A DNA stretch of 16,144 nucleotides from an uncultured Acidobacteriota bacterium (GTDB lineage Bacteria; Acidobacteriota; Blastocatellia; Pyrinomonadales; Pyrinomonadaceae): assembly GCA_902826385.1 (NCBI GenBank), contig CADEEU010000034.1:1-16144 (forward strand), in the 5' to 3' direction. Every line of letters starts with the position of its first letter. Positions within the stretch are counted from its first letter, which is position 1. The notes under the pieces are model-generated. The model was not told the origin of the DNA and searched no databases. It was given only the letters and a program-made list of their open reading frames with translations. This document shows positions 6,701 to 13,816 of this stretch, one piece after another. The translations under genes were made by a program, and so were the position numbers.

Positions 6701-6858
6701 TCCAGCTTCTTGGATGCCGTTTGGGTCAGGGTTATTTCTTCTCACGACCGGTAGAATACGGAACCGCGGCAAAGATTCTGACCGATGGCGTGAAACAAAT
6801 TTGCCTGCGCAAACCTTTCTCTTCTTCGCCACTGCTTGAGGTAAGCGAGGTTCAGTAG
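3718..6858 (+). CDS. PAS(x4)-GGDEF-EAL cyclic-di-GMP synthase/phosphodiesterase
   Basis: A cytosolic hybrid signalling enzyme with no membrane segment. Four PAS domains lie at about 3997-4350, 4375-4735, 4750-5110 and 5130-5490; the first and fourth have the IHPDD signature of PAS fold 3. A diguanylate cyclase domain follows at about 5505-6000, with GGDEF intact at 5749-5763 and an RxxD inhibitory site five residues before it (5722-5733). An EAL phosphodiesterase domain covers about 6035-6780 (EAL at 6133-6141, DDFG at 6496-6507, then KIDRSFI, VAEGIET and GQGYFF). All recognisable EAL catalytic residues are present, so both activities are possible; the net direction is unknown. The frame is open from 3481, but 3481-3597 is antisense to another gene. 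ATG 3718 has AGGA three bases upstream. However, codons 3718-3936 do not look like a domain and contain a sigma-54-like promoter. ATC/ATT codons at 3937-3943 after AAAGGGG, or ATG 3997, may be the true start. Confidence 0.9.
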   Translation: MSAVPNWYRSCQANCERRSSWLPADSLNILDNTLAATVQLSSKSQISHSLSAFVTKSVIPASVSRVPKKIERGIIISNDTLKRLNPEESPDENMFRGFIENLPVLFYAVSPNPPFKPYYVSPAFERFGYPLEMWCTDTDIWSKVIHPDDQGRVFTQTDASTWSGEVVDYEYRIVDASGNVHWVRDRGCIVRGNDNAVLGREGVILEITDHKLAEEALRISEERYRNLFENANDIIYVHDLRGNYISMNAAAERIFGYTREEALNLNMAETVVPEQLELAREKLAKKLAGSTTQTSYELDCLRKDGSIVTVEINSSVIQKNGVPIAVQGIARDVTERKLAAEALRESENKYRDLYENANDLLYTHDLRGNFTSLNHAGEIVIGYTREEALSMNISQLVAPDSLGIIRRLAAGKLSDNFPKTYEIDIIAKDGRVVSLELSTSLIYEKGVAVAVQGIGRDVTEKRRQSDALKASEQRYRQLGEGIFHQVWTAEPDGRVDYINGRMLEYFNFSKTDLLNTEWQNVIHPDDLEECIRRWSRCKKSGEFYEMELRLKRHDGEYRWHKARATAGRDESGCITKWFGTNTDIDEQKQSQEKLNYYARHDALTDLPNRAEFMNHLRMAVERTRANSMMRFAVLFLDLDRFKVINDSLGHVVGDELLRQIAERLSNQVRPGDVVARLGGDEFTVLLNRTGIVSDVVLVAERVQQNLAKPFQLGTSERFPSPINGIIVSDEIIREPEDFLRDADAAMYRAKEAGKANYEIFDRDMHAHNLNLLELETDLRRAIEREEFELHYQPIVDLSEGKVCEFEALLRWQHPRHGLVGPDDFVGAAEESGLIIPIGNWVIANACRQLSEWQLQCRDKLSVSVNLSAKQLMHPSLVEHVELVLEETGLTAGQLKLEVTESMVMEHSERSMSVLSDLSGLGVSLSTDDFGTGYSSLSYLQRFPFDRLKIDRSFIDQMGSDKKSAAIVKTILMLGENLGIEVVAEGIETEEQLESLQLLGCRLGQGYFFSRPVEYGTAAKILTDGVKQICLRKPFSSSPLLEVSEVQ
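3736..3752 (+). promoter_or_regulatory. Candidate sigma-54 (RpoN) promoter, -24/-12 type
   Basis: TGGTACAGAAGTTGCCA matches the TGGCAC-N5-TTGC consensus, with the required spacing: GG at 3737-3738, ten bases, GC at 3749-3750. Transcription would begin near 3762, giving a leader of roughly 180-235 bases before the PAS-GGDEF-EAL frame if translation starts at 3940-3997. The half-sites GCCAAG (3749-3754) and CTTGGC (3776-3781) form an inverted repeat across the expected start site. If translation began at the ATG at 3718, this match would lie inside the gene and be fortuitous. Confidence 0.45.
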
Positions 6859-6919
6859 AGCAAGATTGCCGGGCAAACGAGATAATCAGATGTCGTATTA
6901 AAGATAGAAAAAGGACCTT

Positions 6920-6944
6920 GCGCGTTTGCAAACTGCAAACGCGC
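6920..6944 (-). terminator. Strong palindromic terminator of the peptidase unit
   Basis: GCGCGTTTGCA (6920-6930) and TGCAAACGCGC (6934-6944) form a perfect 11-bp stem with a 3-base loop. On the minus strand a CTTTTTCT tract follows after a few bases, which fits Rho-independent termination of the minus-strand unit ending at 6963. On the plus strand the hairpin could also stop read-through from the GGDEF-EAL gene, although no T-run follows on that side. Confidence 0.7.
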
Positions 6945-6962
6945 GAATTCGCAAAGGCTCAG

Positions 6963-9410
6963 CTATTTCACCGCCTGATTGTCACCTCTAGGCTTGGCGT
7001 TTTTTACATGTTTGTCGAACCAGGCAAGCATTTCGTAGAGTGTGTGTTCGACTGACTCTTTTGCCGAATAGCCGTGAGACTCGAGCGGCAGCATCACTAA
7101 ACGAGCCGTGCCGCCGTTGCCGGAGATAGCCGCAAACAAGCGCTCGGACTGCATCGGAAACGTACCCTGATTGTTATCCGCCTCGCCGTGCATCAGCAAA
7201 ACAGGTTCATTGATCTTGTGGGCATAGAAAAACGGCGAAACCTTTGCATAGATCTCCGGGGCCTCCCAAAACGTTCGCCGCTCCGATTGGAAACCGAACG
7301 GCGTAAGCGTTCGATTATAAGCTCCGCTACGAGCGATTCCGGCACGAAAGATGTCCGAATGTGCGAGCAGATTTGCCGTCATGAACGCGCCGTAACTATG
7401 GCCGCCGACACCGACGCGGTTTCGATCCACCACGCCCATTTCAACGCCCTTATCGACGGCTGCCTGAGCCGAATCGACGACCTGTTTCACGAACGTGTCG
7501 TTAACCGTCAGCGGATCACCCACGACAGGCATCGTTGCGTCGTCCAGTACCGCATACCCCTGAAGCACGAAGAACAGGTGCGAGATGCCGCCGATCTGCG
7601 TGAAGCGATTTGTCGAACCCGAAACCTGGCCGGCGGTCGAGCTGTCCGTGAACTCCTGCGGATAGGCCCACACCAAAGTCGGCAACGGCGTTCCGGGCTT
7701 ATGACCGGGCGGTGTATAAAGTGTGAATGAGAGATCGACGCCGTCGGCACGTTTGTATTTGACTAGCTGTTTTTGAATGCCCCGGAGCTCGGGTGACGGA
7801 TCGCTGAAATTGGTAATTTGCTTGTTTCCTGCCGGTGCGTTGCAGAGAGCGGTCGGCGGACACACACGTCGTGCGAAGATATTCGGCGGAGCAACTACGG
7901 ATTCTTTTCGTGTAAGGAAATCAATGCCGCTATCGTCGATCATAGCTAGGAAGGATTCATATTCTTCGACGCCCGAACGCCAGATTTCCTCCGTCTGAAG
8001 AGTCTTCAAATTCATCTTCCGGAAAAACGGACGATCGCCATCGGGTGAAGCTCCCGTTCCCGAAAGAAATATAAAATCGCCGTTCTGCCGCACCACGTTG
8101 TTTCCATTCGGCAAAAGCTTCATCACCGGATTGCCAATGTCGTTGTAACGATCATTGATGCTCAGGTCAGAAACTACCGTGCTTTTCGCCGGGCTGCGGT
8201 AGTCGGTCATGAACATCCGCCGCTTTTGCGTGTCGCGGTTGTAGTCGTAGTAGAGCATCATCCCGTCTTTCTCGCCGAACATTCTGCCCTGAAAACGATG
8301 CTCGGTTTTCAGCATCTCGGCTGGCTCGCCTGAGAACGGTGCGTTCCACGATACCAGCTTGTCGCGGGCCGGAACCTTCTTACGCGGATCGCCGCCGTCC
8401 AATGCCTCAGCCCATATAAGCATCGCAGGTTCTGTCGGAATCCAGCCGTAGCCCCTTGGTCCGACCGGCACGCCCTGAGCAGGCAAGTTATCCTGCAGCG
8501 GAATATTCGCAACTGCTTTCAAGAGCTTTCCTTCTGCGTCCCAAATTTCGACCCTTTTCGGAAAACGATTGAACGGAAACTGATATGAAAAAGGACGGTC
8601 GATCCGCGATGCGAGAATGTACTTGCCGTCCGGCGAAAAATCGACGTTGTCATAAATGCCAGGAGCGCCTATTTCCCGAACCCGGCCATTAACATCAATC
8701 AGAGCCAGCTGCGAAGTCGCGTAATATTCAAAAAGCTTCTCGTCGTTCGGGCTTTTCAGCAGGTCCTGGAACGTCTGCACTACGCCGCTGCGGCCGCTGG
8801 TTTCCTGAATGTTCGGTTCGGTAGGCGTGATATTTTGGTATGCAGGAGCGGCATCCCGTTTTGCCGGCACGAGCGTAGCCGACACTGTTCGCGAGTCTTC
8901 CCAACCGAAACCGCCAAAAGCGGTGTTGACGAAAACATTTTTCACCTTTGACGCTTTTGCCGTGGCCGTGTCGACTATCCACAACTCGATTCCCATCGGT
9001 GTCGCATTTCCCGCCGCAAGATACTTGCCATCCGGCGACCACTGCGGCTGAACGATCTGTGCACCGACGGGCAAAGCAACGGTCATCTCTTTGCCGTCTG
9101 CTATGTTCTTCAACTTTAACCCGACCGCGTATGGCTGACGATGCTGGCCGTTCGTCTTTGGATTGATCCGCAGACCCGCAAGTCGCAGCATCGGCTGAGC
9201 TAATTCCGATATCGGCGGATAACGAAGCGGCTCAAGCAATGCAATTTTGTCCCTAGTCGGCGAAATTGACGTCGCCGGAATTGCGGGTGCGTTTAGTATG
9301 TCGGTTACCGCCTTTGGCGGCGCTTTATAGGCACCCTGACCGGGAGCGGTGGCAGTGAAAACTCCGCAATTAAAAACGAATACAGTAATCAACAAAGCTA
9401 TCTTTTTCAT
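6963..9410 (-). CDS. Secreted prolyl-oligopeptidase-family serine peptidase (S9D, glutamyl-endopeptidase-like)
   Basis: An 815-residue exported peptidase. Residues 1-26 are a signal peptide. Residues about 30-540 form the beta-propeller, with WSPDGKY (near 124) and FSPDGKY (near 258) blade motifs. Residues about 545-800 are the alpha/beta-hydrolase domain. The catalytic triad is visible: S672 in GGHSYGAF, D745 in HGEADNNQG and H779 in LESHGYSAKE. The GGHSYGAFM and SHGYSAKES forms resemble subfamily S9D (plant-type glutamyl endopeptidase) more than dipeptidyl peptidase IV. Length is normal and no damage is seen. The ATG at 9410 follows AGAGGT three bases away. The gene starts 22 bases after the stop of the upstream serine hydrolase gene, so the two are probably co-transcribed, and transcription ends at the palindrome at 6920-6944. 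Cleavage specificity is inferred only from subfamily resemblance. Confidence 0.93.
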   Translation of the reverse strand: MKKIALLITVFVFNCGVFTATAPGQGAYKAPPKAVTDILNAPAIPATSISPTRDKIALLEPLRYPPISELAQPMLRLAGLRINPKTNGQHRQPYAVGLKLKNIADGKEMTVALPVGAQIVQPQWSPDGKYLAAGNATPMGIELWIVDTATAKASKVKNVFVNTAFGGFGWEDSRTVSATLVPAKRDAAPAYQNITPTEPNIQETSGRSGVVQTFQDLLKSPNDEKLFEYYATSQLALIDVNGRVREIGAPGIYDNVDFSPDGKYILASRIDRPFSYQFPFNRFPKRVEIWDAEGKLLKAVANIPLQDNLPAQGVPVGPRGYGWIPTEPAMLIWAEALDGGDPRKKVPARDKLVSWNAPFSGEPAEMLKTEHRFQGRMFGEKDGMMLYYDYNRDTQKRRMFMTDYRSPAKSTVVSDLSINDRYNDIGNPVMKLLPNGNNVVRQNGDFIFLSGTGASPDGDRPFFRKMNLKTLQTEEIWRSGVEEYESFLAMIDDSGIDFLTRKESVVAPPNIFARRVCPPTALCNAPAGNKQITNFSDPSPELRGIQKQLVKYKRADGVDLSFTLYTPPGHKPGTPLPTLVWAYPQEFTDSSTAGQVSGSTNRFTQIGGISHLFFVLQGYAVLDDATMPVVGDPLTVNDTFVKQVVDSAQAAVDKGVEMGVVDRNRVGVGGHSYGAFMTANLLAHSDIFRAGIARSGAYNRTLTPFGFQSERRTFWEAPEIYAKVSPFFYAHKINEPVLLMHGEADNNQGTFPMQSERLFAAISGNGGTARLVMLPLESHGYSAKESVEHTLYEMLAWFDKHVKNAKPRGDNQAVK

Positions 9411-9432
9411 ATGACCTCTAATCGTTGTTCGA

Positions 9433-10437
9433 TCAATTCATACCCTTCAATCCTTCAATAACCCTCGTCGCGACCATCGGAATGGCGTCGCGGTCGTTAG
9501 CGTGATTTTCCGTATAAACGGCTAATACAAATTTCAGCCCGTCGCCGGTTTCGATGTATGCGGCATCATGTCGAGTACGGCTGGTCCAGCCGGCTTTCGA
9601 CCACAGCTTAGCGTCCGTCATTTTAGTATCGATCAACGCTTTGCCGGTGAACCCGACCGACTGATCGTCAGGATCGGACGAAGGCTTGAACGGCTCTCTT
9701 TTCATCAGCTCCATCATCTTCGCGGTCCGTTCCGGCGTGTTCATTCGCCCAAGGACGATCTCGGCCAAAAGCCGTGCGGTCGCGTTGGTCGTGATCATGT
9801 TACGGTTCTGGCCCTTGTAGTCGCGCGATTGCTGCTCGATCCCGTAGGCGTCTTCGCAAAATGTTTTTTGATTGACGTTGATGTTTGTGTAACCCATCGA
9901 AGAGAAAAACCGGTTAACTCGGTTTCGTTGGTACTGCCATTTTTCGAACTGTTTTTGCGGCAGTTCGGCGCCGCTCGAAGTATCGGTGAGCACGTCAAGA
10001 ACGTACTGTGTCGCTTCATTCGACGAATCGACTATCATATCTTTTAACCCGCGTGTCAGCTCCGGTGTCAGCGCGATTTTTCCGTCCTCAAGCTGCCGCT
10101 CAAGGGCGGCCATGTAGAACATCTTGACTACACTAGCCGGATAGATCGGCTTTTCGCCGCTTACGTTCGCCCACTTCAAATTCTGCGGGTCGCGAACATC
10201 TATTAGCGTCGCGGCAATCTCTTCGGGCTTAAAATTCTTCCCGTTCGAAGGATCGACCACCCTTGCGACTGCTGCTTTGAGGAGCGAATCCAACTCCGCG
10301 GAAGCTGTCATTTTCGGGGCTTGATAGCTTTTAGGTACGACAATTTCTATCTTCGCCCTGTCCGATTGAGCTGCTCCTAAAAAAGCCGATAGACAAAACA
10401 GTGAAAGAAAGAAAATAGCTCTCGGCAGGTTTTTCAT
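9433..10437 (-). CDS. Secreted serine hydrolase of the class A beta-lactamase/penicillin-recognising fold
   Basis: A 334-residue exported protein; residues 1-23 form a signal peptide (LGAAQ). The active-site elements of the fold are present in order: S102-x-x-K105 in PASVVKMF (nucleophile and general base), S138-S-N140 in VDSSNEAT (the SxN motif) and K281-A-G283 in SKAGWTS (replacing the usual KTG). The omega-loop Glu motif (ExxLN) expected of a true class A beta-lactamase is not recognisable between residues 140 and 230. Thus it may be a peptidoglycan DD-peptidase-like or other serine hydrolase rather than a resistance enzyme. It is the first gene of a two-gene unit with the S9D-like peptidase and is preceded by a good sigma-70-type promoter at 10478-10505. 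The ATG at 10437 sits in AT-rich sequence without a clear SD match. Confidence 0.88.
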   Translation of the reverse strand: MKNLPRAIFFLSLFCLSAFLGAAQSDRAKIEIVVPKSYQAPKMTASAELDSLLKAAVARVVDPSNGKNFKPEEIAATLIDVRDPQNLKWANVSGEKPIYPASVVKMFYMAALERQLEDGKIALTPELTRGLKDMIVDSSNEATQYVLDVLTDTSSGAELPQKQFEKWQYQRNRVNRFFSSMGYTNINVNQKTFCEDAYGIEQQSRDYKGQNRNMITTNATARLLAEIVLGRMNTPERTAKMMELMKREPFKPSSDPDDQSVGFTGKALIDTKMTDAKLWSKAGWTSRTRHDAAYIETGDGLKFVLAVYTENHANDRDAIPMVATRVIEGLKGMN

Positions 10438-10456
10438 TTAATTAAATTTAGGTATC

Positions 10457-10485
10457 TTTACGGAAAATTGCTTTCAGAGTATAAA
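10457..10485 (+). promoter_or_regulatory. Sigma-70-type promoter for the permease gene
   Basis: Plus strand: TTTACG (10457-10462), 17-base spacer, TATAAA (10480-10485). Transcription would start near 10492, about 37 bases before the ATG at 10529. Its -10 box shares four bases with the -10 box of the divergent promoter, so the two cannot be occupied at once. Confidence 0.5.
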
Positions 10486-10505
10486 CGAAAAACGTATTCT
10501 GTTAA
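10478..10505 (-). promoter_or_regulatory. Sigma-70-type promoter for the serine hydrolase/S9 peptidase unit
   Basis: Minus strand: TTAACA (10505-10500), 16-base spacer, TATACT (10483-10478). Transcription would start near 10471, giving a leader of about 34 bases to the ATG at 10437. It overlaps the divergent promoter of the permease gene. Confidence 0.55.
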
Positions 10506-10528
10506 AAAAGGACTCCGCAAAAAAAGCG

Positions 10529-11812
10529 ATGACAGATGAAAAACTCGTTCGCGGCATAGGCCGTTGGGACCTGACCGCGATCGCTGTCAATACGATCATC
10601 GGCACAGGTATTTTCATACTTCCGGCACGGGCAGCCGGAATGATCGGCGATTTTAGCCTATTCGCGATCATAGCCTGTGCTTTGATAATCGGTCTGATCG
10701 TGCTCTGTTTTGCCGAGGTTTCAAGCCGGTTCGATTCGACCGGCGGGATGTATCTTTATGCCAGAGAGGCATTCGGGCCGTTGGTCGGTTTTGAGGTCGG
10801 CTGGCTGTACTGGATCGTCCGCGTCGCAACCTACGCCGCGAACTGCAATGCGTTTTTGATATACCTGAGCTTTTTCTATCCGCCCGCGAACGAAGGCTGG
10901 CTGCGGATTGTAATAATCTGTCTGGTCTTGATCCCGATGACGACGATCAACCTGATCGGTGTCCGCGAATCTACCGTCCTAACCAACGTTTTCACCATCG
11001 GAAAGATAGTGCCGCTGCTGGTCTTCGCCCTAGTCGGAGTTTTCTTCATCGACCCTGCAAATTTTACCTTCGCCAAATCGCCGACCTATTCGGACTTTTC
11101 CGCCGCGGTTTTGTTTTTGATTTACGCTTATGTCGGCTTCGAAGCCGCCGTCATTCCGGCCGGCGAATCAAAGGACCCGAAGCGAGATTTACCGTTTGCG
11201 TTGTTCGTCGCCCTTGGTTTCTGCACCGTTCTTTACATTTTGATACAGGCGGTCGCGATCGGAACACTGCCGGAACTGGCGGCATCAAAAACCCCGATCG
11301 CCGATGCGGCCGGAAAATTCATGGGCGGATTCGGGGCAGCGTTCATCGCCGTCGGAGCCTTAATCTCGATCCTGGGAAATCTAAACGGCGGTTTCCTCGC
11401 TGCGTCGCGGCTGCCGTTTGCCATGGCCGAGCAAAAGGAACTTCCGCAAACGATAGGCCGCGTTCACAGTCGATTCAGGACGCCTTACATTTCTATTTTG
11501 ATCACGGCGGTCGTCATTCTCGCCTTCACCATCTACAGTTCATTCTTTACTGCCGTGACCATTGCAACGGTCACTCGCCTTTTGGTTTACGCGACGACGT
11601 GTCTTGCACTTCCCGTCTTCAGACGACGCGACGACGCTCCCGAAGCGAAGTTCCGGGCACCGTTCGGGATCGCCGCAACCGTGCTGTCACTTGCGCTAAT
11701 TGCCTGGCTTTTGACCGATGAAAGAGTTTTGACGGAAAGTTTGCCGATCCTGGCCGCAATCGGTGTAGGACTCGTGATCTATCTCGGTTATAAATTTTTC
11801 GGCAAATCGTGA
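10529..11812 (+). CDS. APC-superfamily amino acid permease
   Basis: A 427-residue inner-membrane transporter of the amino acid-polyamine-organocation superfamily. The family signature of helix 1 is at residues 20-32 (NTIIGTGIFILPA), and the conserved helix-6 region is at about 198-222 (YAYVGFEAAVIPAGESKDPK followed by RDLP). About twelve hydrophobic segments are spread evenly along the chain, as expected for the LeuT-like fold. Substrate specificity cannot be assigned; general amino-acid uptake or exchange is likely. The ATG at 10529 has no SD at normal distance (GGA lies 18 bases upstream), so initiation may be weak or unusual. The gene is divergent from the secreted hydrolase/peptidase pair and could import the amino acids they release. 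Its stop is five bases from the stop of the convergent SDR gene, leaving no room for a separate terminator. Confidence 0.93.
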   Translation: MTDEKLVRGIGRWDLTAIAVNTIIGTGIFILPARAAGMIGDFSLFAIIACALIIGLIVLCFAEVSSRFDSTGGMYLYAREAFGPLVGFEVGWLYWIVRVATYAANCNAFLIYLSFFYPPANEGWLRIVIICLVLIPMTTINLIGVRESTVLTNVFTIGKIVPLLVFALVGVFFIDPANFTFAKSPTYSDFSAAVLFLIYAYVGFEAAVIPAGESKDPKRDLPFALFVALGFCTVLYILIQAVAIGTLPELAASKTPIADAAGKFMGGFGAAFIAVGALISILGNLNGGFLAASRLPFAMAEQKELPQTIGRVHSRFRTPYISILITAVVILAFTIYSSFFTAVTIATVTRLLVYATTCLALPVFRRRDDAPEAKFRAPFGIAATVLSLALIAWLLTDERVLTESLPILAAIGVGLVIYLGYKFFGKS

Positions 11813-11817
11813 GACAG

Positions 11818-12852
11818 CTATTTACCGAACACGCCTTCGCCGAGAAAATTTTCTCGAAGATAGCCGACCGTGTCTTGTAAAGTTTCTTGCGGATCGCGAG
11901 GTGAAAAGCCTAATTCGTCTTCGGCCTTTGACGAATCGAAGTACCAGAAAAATTCCGCCTGTTCCACTTCCTTCGAAGCCACCGGCGAAGCCCTGCCCCA
12001 ATTTTTGAATACCGATTCGATGATGGTCGAGCCGGCCATCGCCAATTTTTTCGGGACCTTGAGCATTGGTGCGGCGACGCCCGAAAGTCTTTCCAACCGG
12101 CCGAAGAATTCGGGGAAAGGCATGTTTGCCGCGCCGAGCAGATATTTTTCCTGATGTCCGCCTTTTTCGAGTGCCGAGATGAACGCTGCGGCGGTGTCGC
12201 GCACATCGACAAAATTAAGACCGCCGTTTGGCGTGTATGGAATTTTCTTTGCGAGAAAATCGAGAACCGGTTTTGTCGAGCTTAACCGTTCATCATCAGG
12301 ACCGAGCAAAAGAGAAGGATTTAAGATCACAAGCCGGCGATCTTCGCCGTCAAAATTCTCGATCGCCGTCCGTTCCTGATAGTATTTCGAAGCATAATAG
12401 GCCCACCGCGAGATCACATCCAACGGCTGCGGAAACGTCTCGTCGAAAACCTGTGCGTCCTCGCTCGCCGCGATCGTACCGCTCGAAGACGCAAGAATTA
12501 TCTTCCTAACTCCAGCTTCTTTCGCTGCTTCGCAAAGTAACCGTGTTCCTTCGACATGGATCTTGTTCATCGCCGCCGCGTCTTCATTATCGCGTGAAAC
12601 CTTGCCGGCCAGATGAAAAATGGCAGAGACGTTCTTACATGCTTTTGCGACATCGTCACGGTTGGTGACAGAACCTTCGACAGCCTTAACACCGGCGTCT
12701 TTCATCCACGCGGGCACCGTTGAGGCCATCACCTTTAAGTGTTTTTCGCCTGCGTCCAAAAACTGCCGGACGATGTGCGTGCCCAAAAAACCGGTGCCGC
12801 CAGTGATAAGTACCTTCTTCTCGGTTTTTGTCAATGCTTTTGTCTTTGCCAT
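11818..12852 (-). CDS. Extended SDR: NAD(P)-dependent epimerase/dehydratase (dihydroflavonol-reductase-like)
   Basis: A 344-residue cytosolic Rossmann-fold enzyme. The nucleotide-binding motif GGTGFLG is at 18-24. A serine cluster at 122-124 (SSSG) and Y152-x-x-x-K156 (YYASK) supply the catalytic Ser/Tyr/Lys of extended SDRs. DVRDTAAAF near 216 and the NPSLLLGPDD segment at 178-187 are typical of the NAD-dependent epimerase/dehydratase family and its dihydroflavonol-4-reductase-like branch. The substrate may be a nucleotide sugar, an isoprenoid or a ketone; the sequence does not decide. The start codon is ATG 12852, with only a weak SD. A TATAAT at 12875-12870 on the minus strand would give a leader of about 10 bases. 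It is convergent with the permease gene, and I see no operon partner. Confidence 0.9.
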   Translation of the reverse strand: MAKTKALTKTEKKVLITGGTGFLGTHIVRQFLDAGEKHLKVMASTVPAWMKDAGVKAVEGSVTNRDDVAKACKNVSAIFHLAGKVSRDNEDAAAMNKIHVEGTRLLCEAAKEAGVRKIILASSSGTIAASEDAQVFDETFPQPLDVISRWAYYASKYYQERTAIENFDGEDRRLVILNPSLLLGPDDERLSSTKPVLDFLAKKIPYTPNGGLNFVDVRDTAAAFISALEKGGHQEKYLLGAANMPFPEFFGRLERLSGVAAPMLKVPKKLAMAGSTIIESVFKNWGRASPVASKEVEQAEFFWYFDSSKAEDELGFSPRDPQETLQDTVGYLRENFLGEGVFGK

Positions 12853-12869
12853 AGCTCAGATTTGACTTC

Positions 12870-12875
12870 ATTATA
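12870..12875 (-). promoter_or_regulatory. Consensus -10 box (TATAAT) upstream of the SDR gene
   Basis: A perfect TATAAT on the minus strand ends 18 bases before the ATG at 12852. No good -35 is seen at 16-18 bases, so support is partial. Confidence 0.35.
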
Positions 12876-12914
12876 GCCGCAAAAGTCCGTCAGGGCGCAG
12901 GGATGACGGCAATA

Positions 12915-12943
12915 TTGCCCTATCCGGCAGCAGCGGCTATACT
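12915..12943 (+). promoter_or_regulatory. Sigma-70-type promoter for the phosphoesterase-pgsA unit
   Basis: TTGCCC (12915-12920), 17-base spacer, TATACT (12938-12943). Transcription would begin near 12950, only about six bases before the ATG at 12956. That would leave the AGGTGG at 12947-12952 mostly untranscribed, and the mRNA would be almost leaderless. Confidence 0.45.
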
Positions 12944-12955
12944 TATAGGTGGAAA

Positions 12956-13816
12956 ATGCGTGATCTTGCCACAAGACGAGCGCGGCTTACCGAGCGGTTT
13001 AATCTGCTTGCCTCACACGATACGCCACTGCGAAAACTAGCGGGCGATCTTTCAAAGGTCGCTAAGTACGCCATTGACGAGGCCAACAGCCTCTCGCTCG
13101 AGCGTGTTGAGATCAAGCTTGCGCGGCTGCCGAAAAAGCTGGACGGATTTAAGATCATTCATCTATCCGACATTCACCACAGCCCTTTTACAAGCTTTGA
13201 TCACATAGCGCGAACAGTTAAGGTAGCCAATCGTCTTCGGCCGGATATGTTCGTGCTGACCGGCGATTATGTTTCGCACGAGGCGGATTATATCGAGCCG
13301 GTCGCGAAACTGCTCGGGGAATTAAAAGCCGAATTTGGCACGCATGCCTGCCTCGGCAACCATGATCACTGGACCGATCCTGCCTTGATCACAAAAACTT
13401 TCCGCGAAGCGGGCATCGATATGCTTATAAACGAAGGCTTTCGTTTCGAGGCACACGGTGCGTCGTTCTGGCTGACCGGAGTCGACGATCATATGGTCGG
13501 TAAAACCGATCTGCCGGCGGCGCTGAAGGGTTCGTACCCTGACGAGATGAAGCTCTTGCTCGCCCACAACCCGATCATTTTCCGCAAGGCCGTCCGGTAC
13601 GGCATCGACCTCACTCTAAGCGGACACACACACGGCGGCCAGGTCCGTGTCCGCGACACGCAAAAACGCCTTCTCCGCCGACGCAAACTTTCAAACGGCC
13701 TGCACCAACGCAAAGATTCGCAGATCTACATAACTCGCGGCATCGGCACAGTCGTACTTCCTGTTCGTTATCAGTGCCCGCCGGAAATAACTCTGTTAGA
13801 ATTGCGTTCTGTTTAA
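12956..13816 (+). CDS. Calcineurin-like metallophosphoesterase (YkuE/YaeI-like)
   Basis: A 286-residue dinuclear-metal phosphoesterase. All family motifs are visible: D72-x-H74 in LSDIHH, D104 in LTGDYV, N135-H136 in LGNHDHW, H204 in LLAHNP and H224-x-H226 in SGHTHGGQ. The GHTHGGQ form and overall length match the YkuE/YaeI branch, some members of which act on lipid-linked phosphodiesters. Unlike many of these it has no N-terminal membrane anchor or Tat signal. Instead there are about 60 charged, helical residues, so a cytosolic or peripheral location is likely. ATG 12956 follows AGGTGG three bases away. Its TAA overlaps the pgsA start by one base, so the two are co-transcribed and probably translationally coupled. 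This hints at, but does not prove, a link to phospholipid metabolism. Confidence 0.92.
   Translation: MRDLATRRARLTERFNLLASHDTPLRKLAGDLSKVAKYAIDEANSLSLERVEIKLARLPKKLDGFKIIHLSDIHHSPFTSFDHIARTVKVANRLRPDMFVLTGDYVSHEADYIEPVAKLLGELKAEFGTHACLGNHDHWTDPALITKTFREAGIDMLINEGFRFEAHGASFWLTGVDDHMVGKTDLPAALKGSYPDEMKLLLAHNPIIFRKAVRYGIDLTLSGHTHGGQVRVRDTQKRLLRRRKLSNGLHQRKDSQIYITRGIGTVVLPVRYQCPPEITLLELRSV

Noticed and set aside
7188..7730. 180-codon plus-strand frame opposite the S9 peptidase gene
   Set aside because: It is antisense to the catalytic domain of an intact peptidase and shows no motif of its own.
13774..13815. Earlier in-frame ATG for pgsA
   Set aside because: It lies inside the phosphoesterase gene and adds residues ahead of the conserved PgsA N-terminus. 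The TAATG overlap start at 13816 is more natural.
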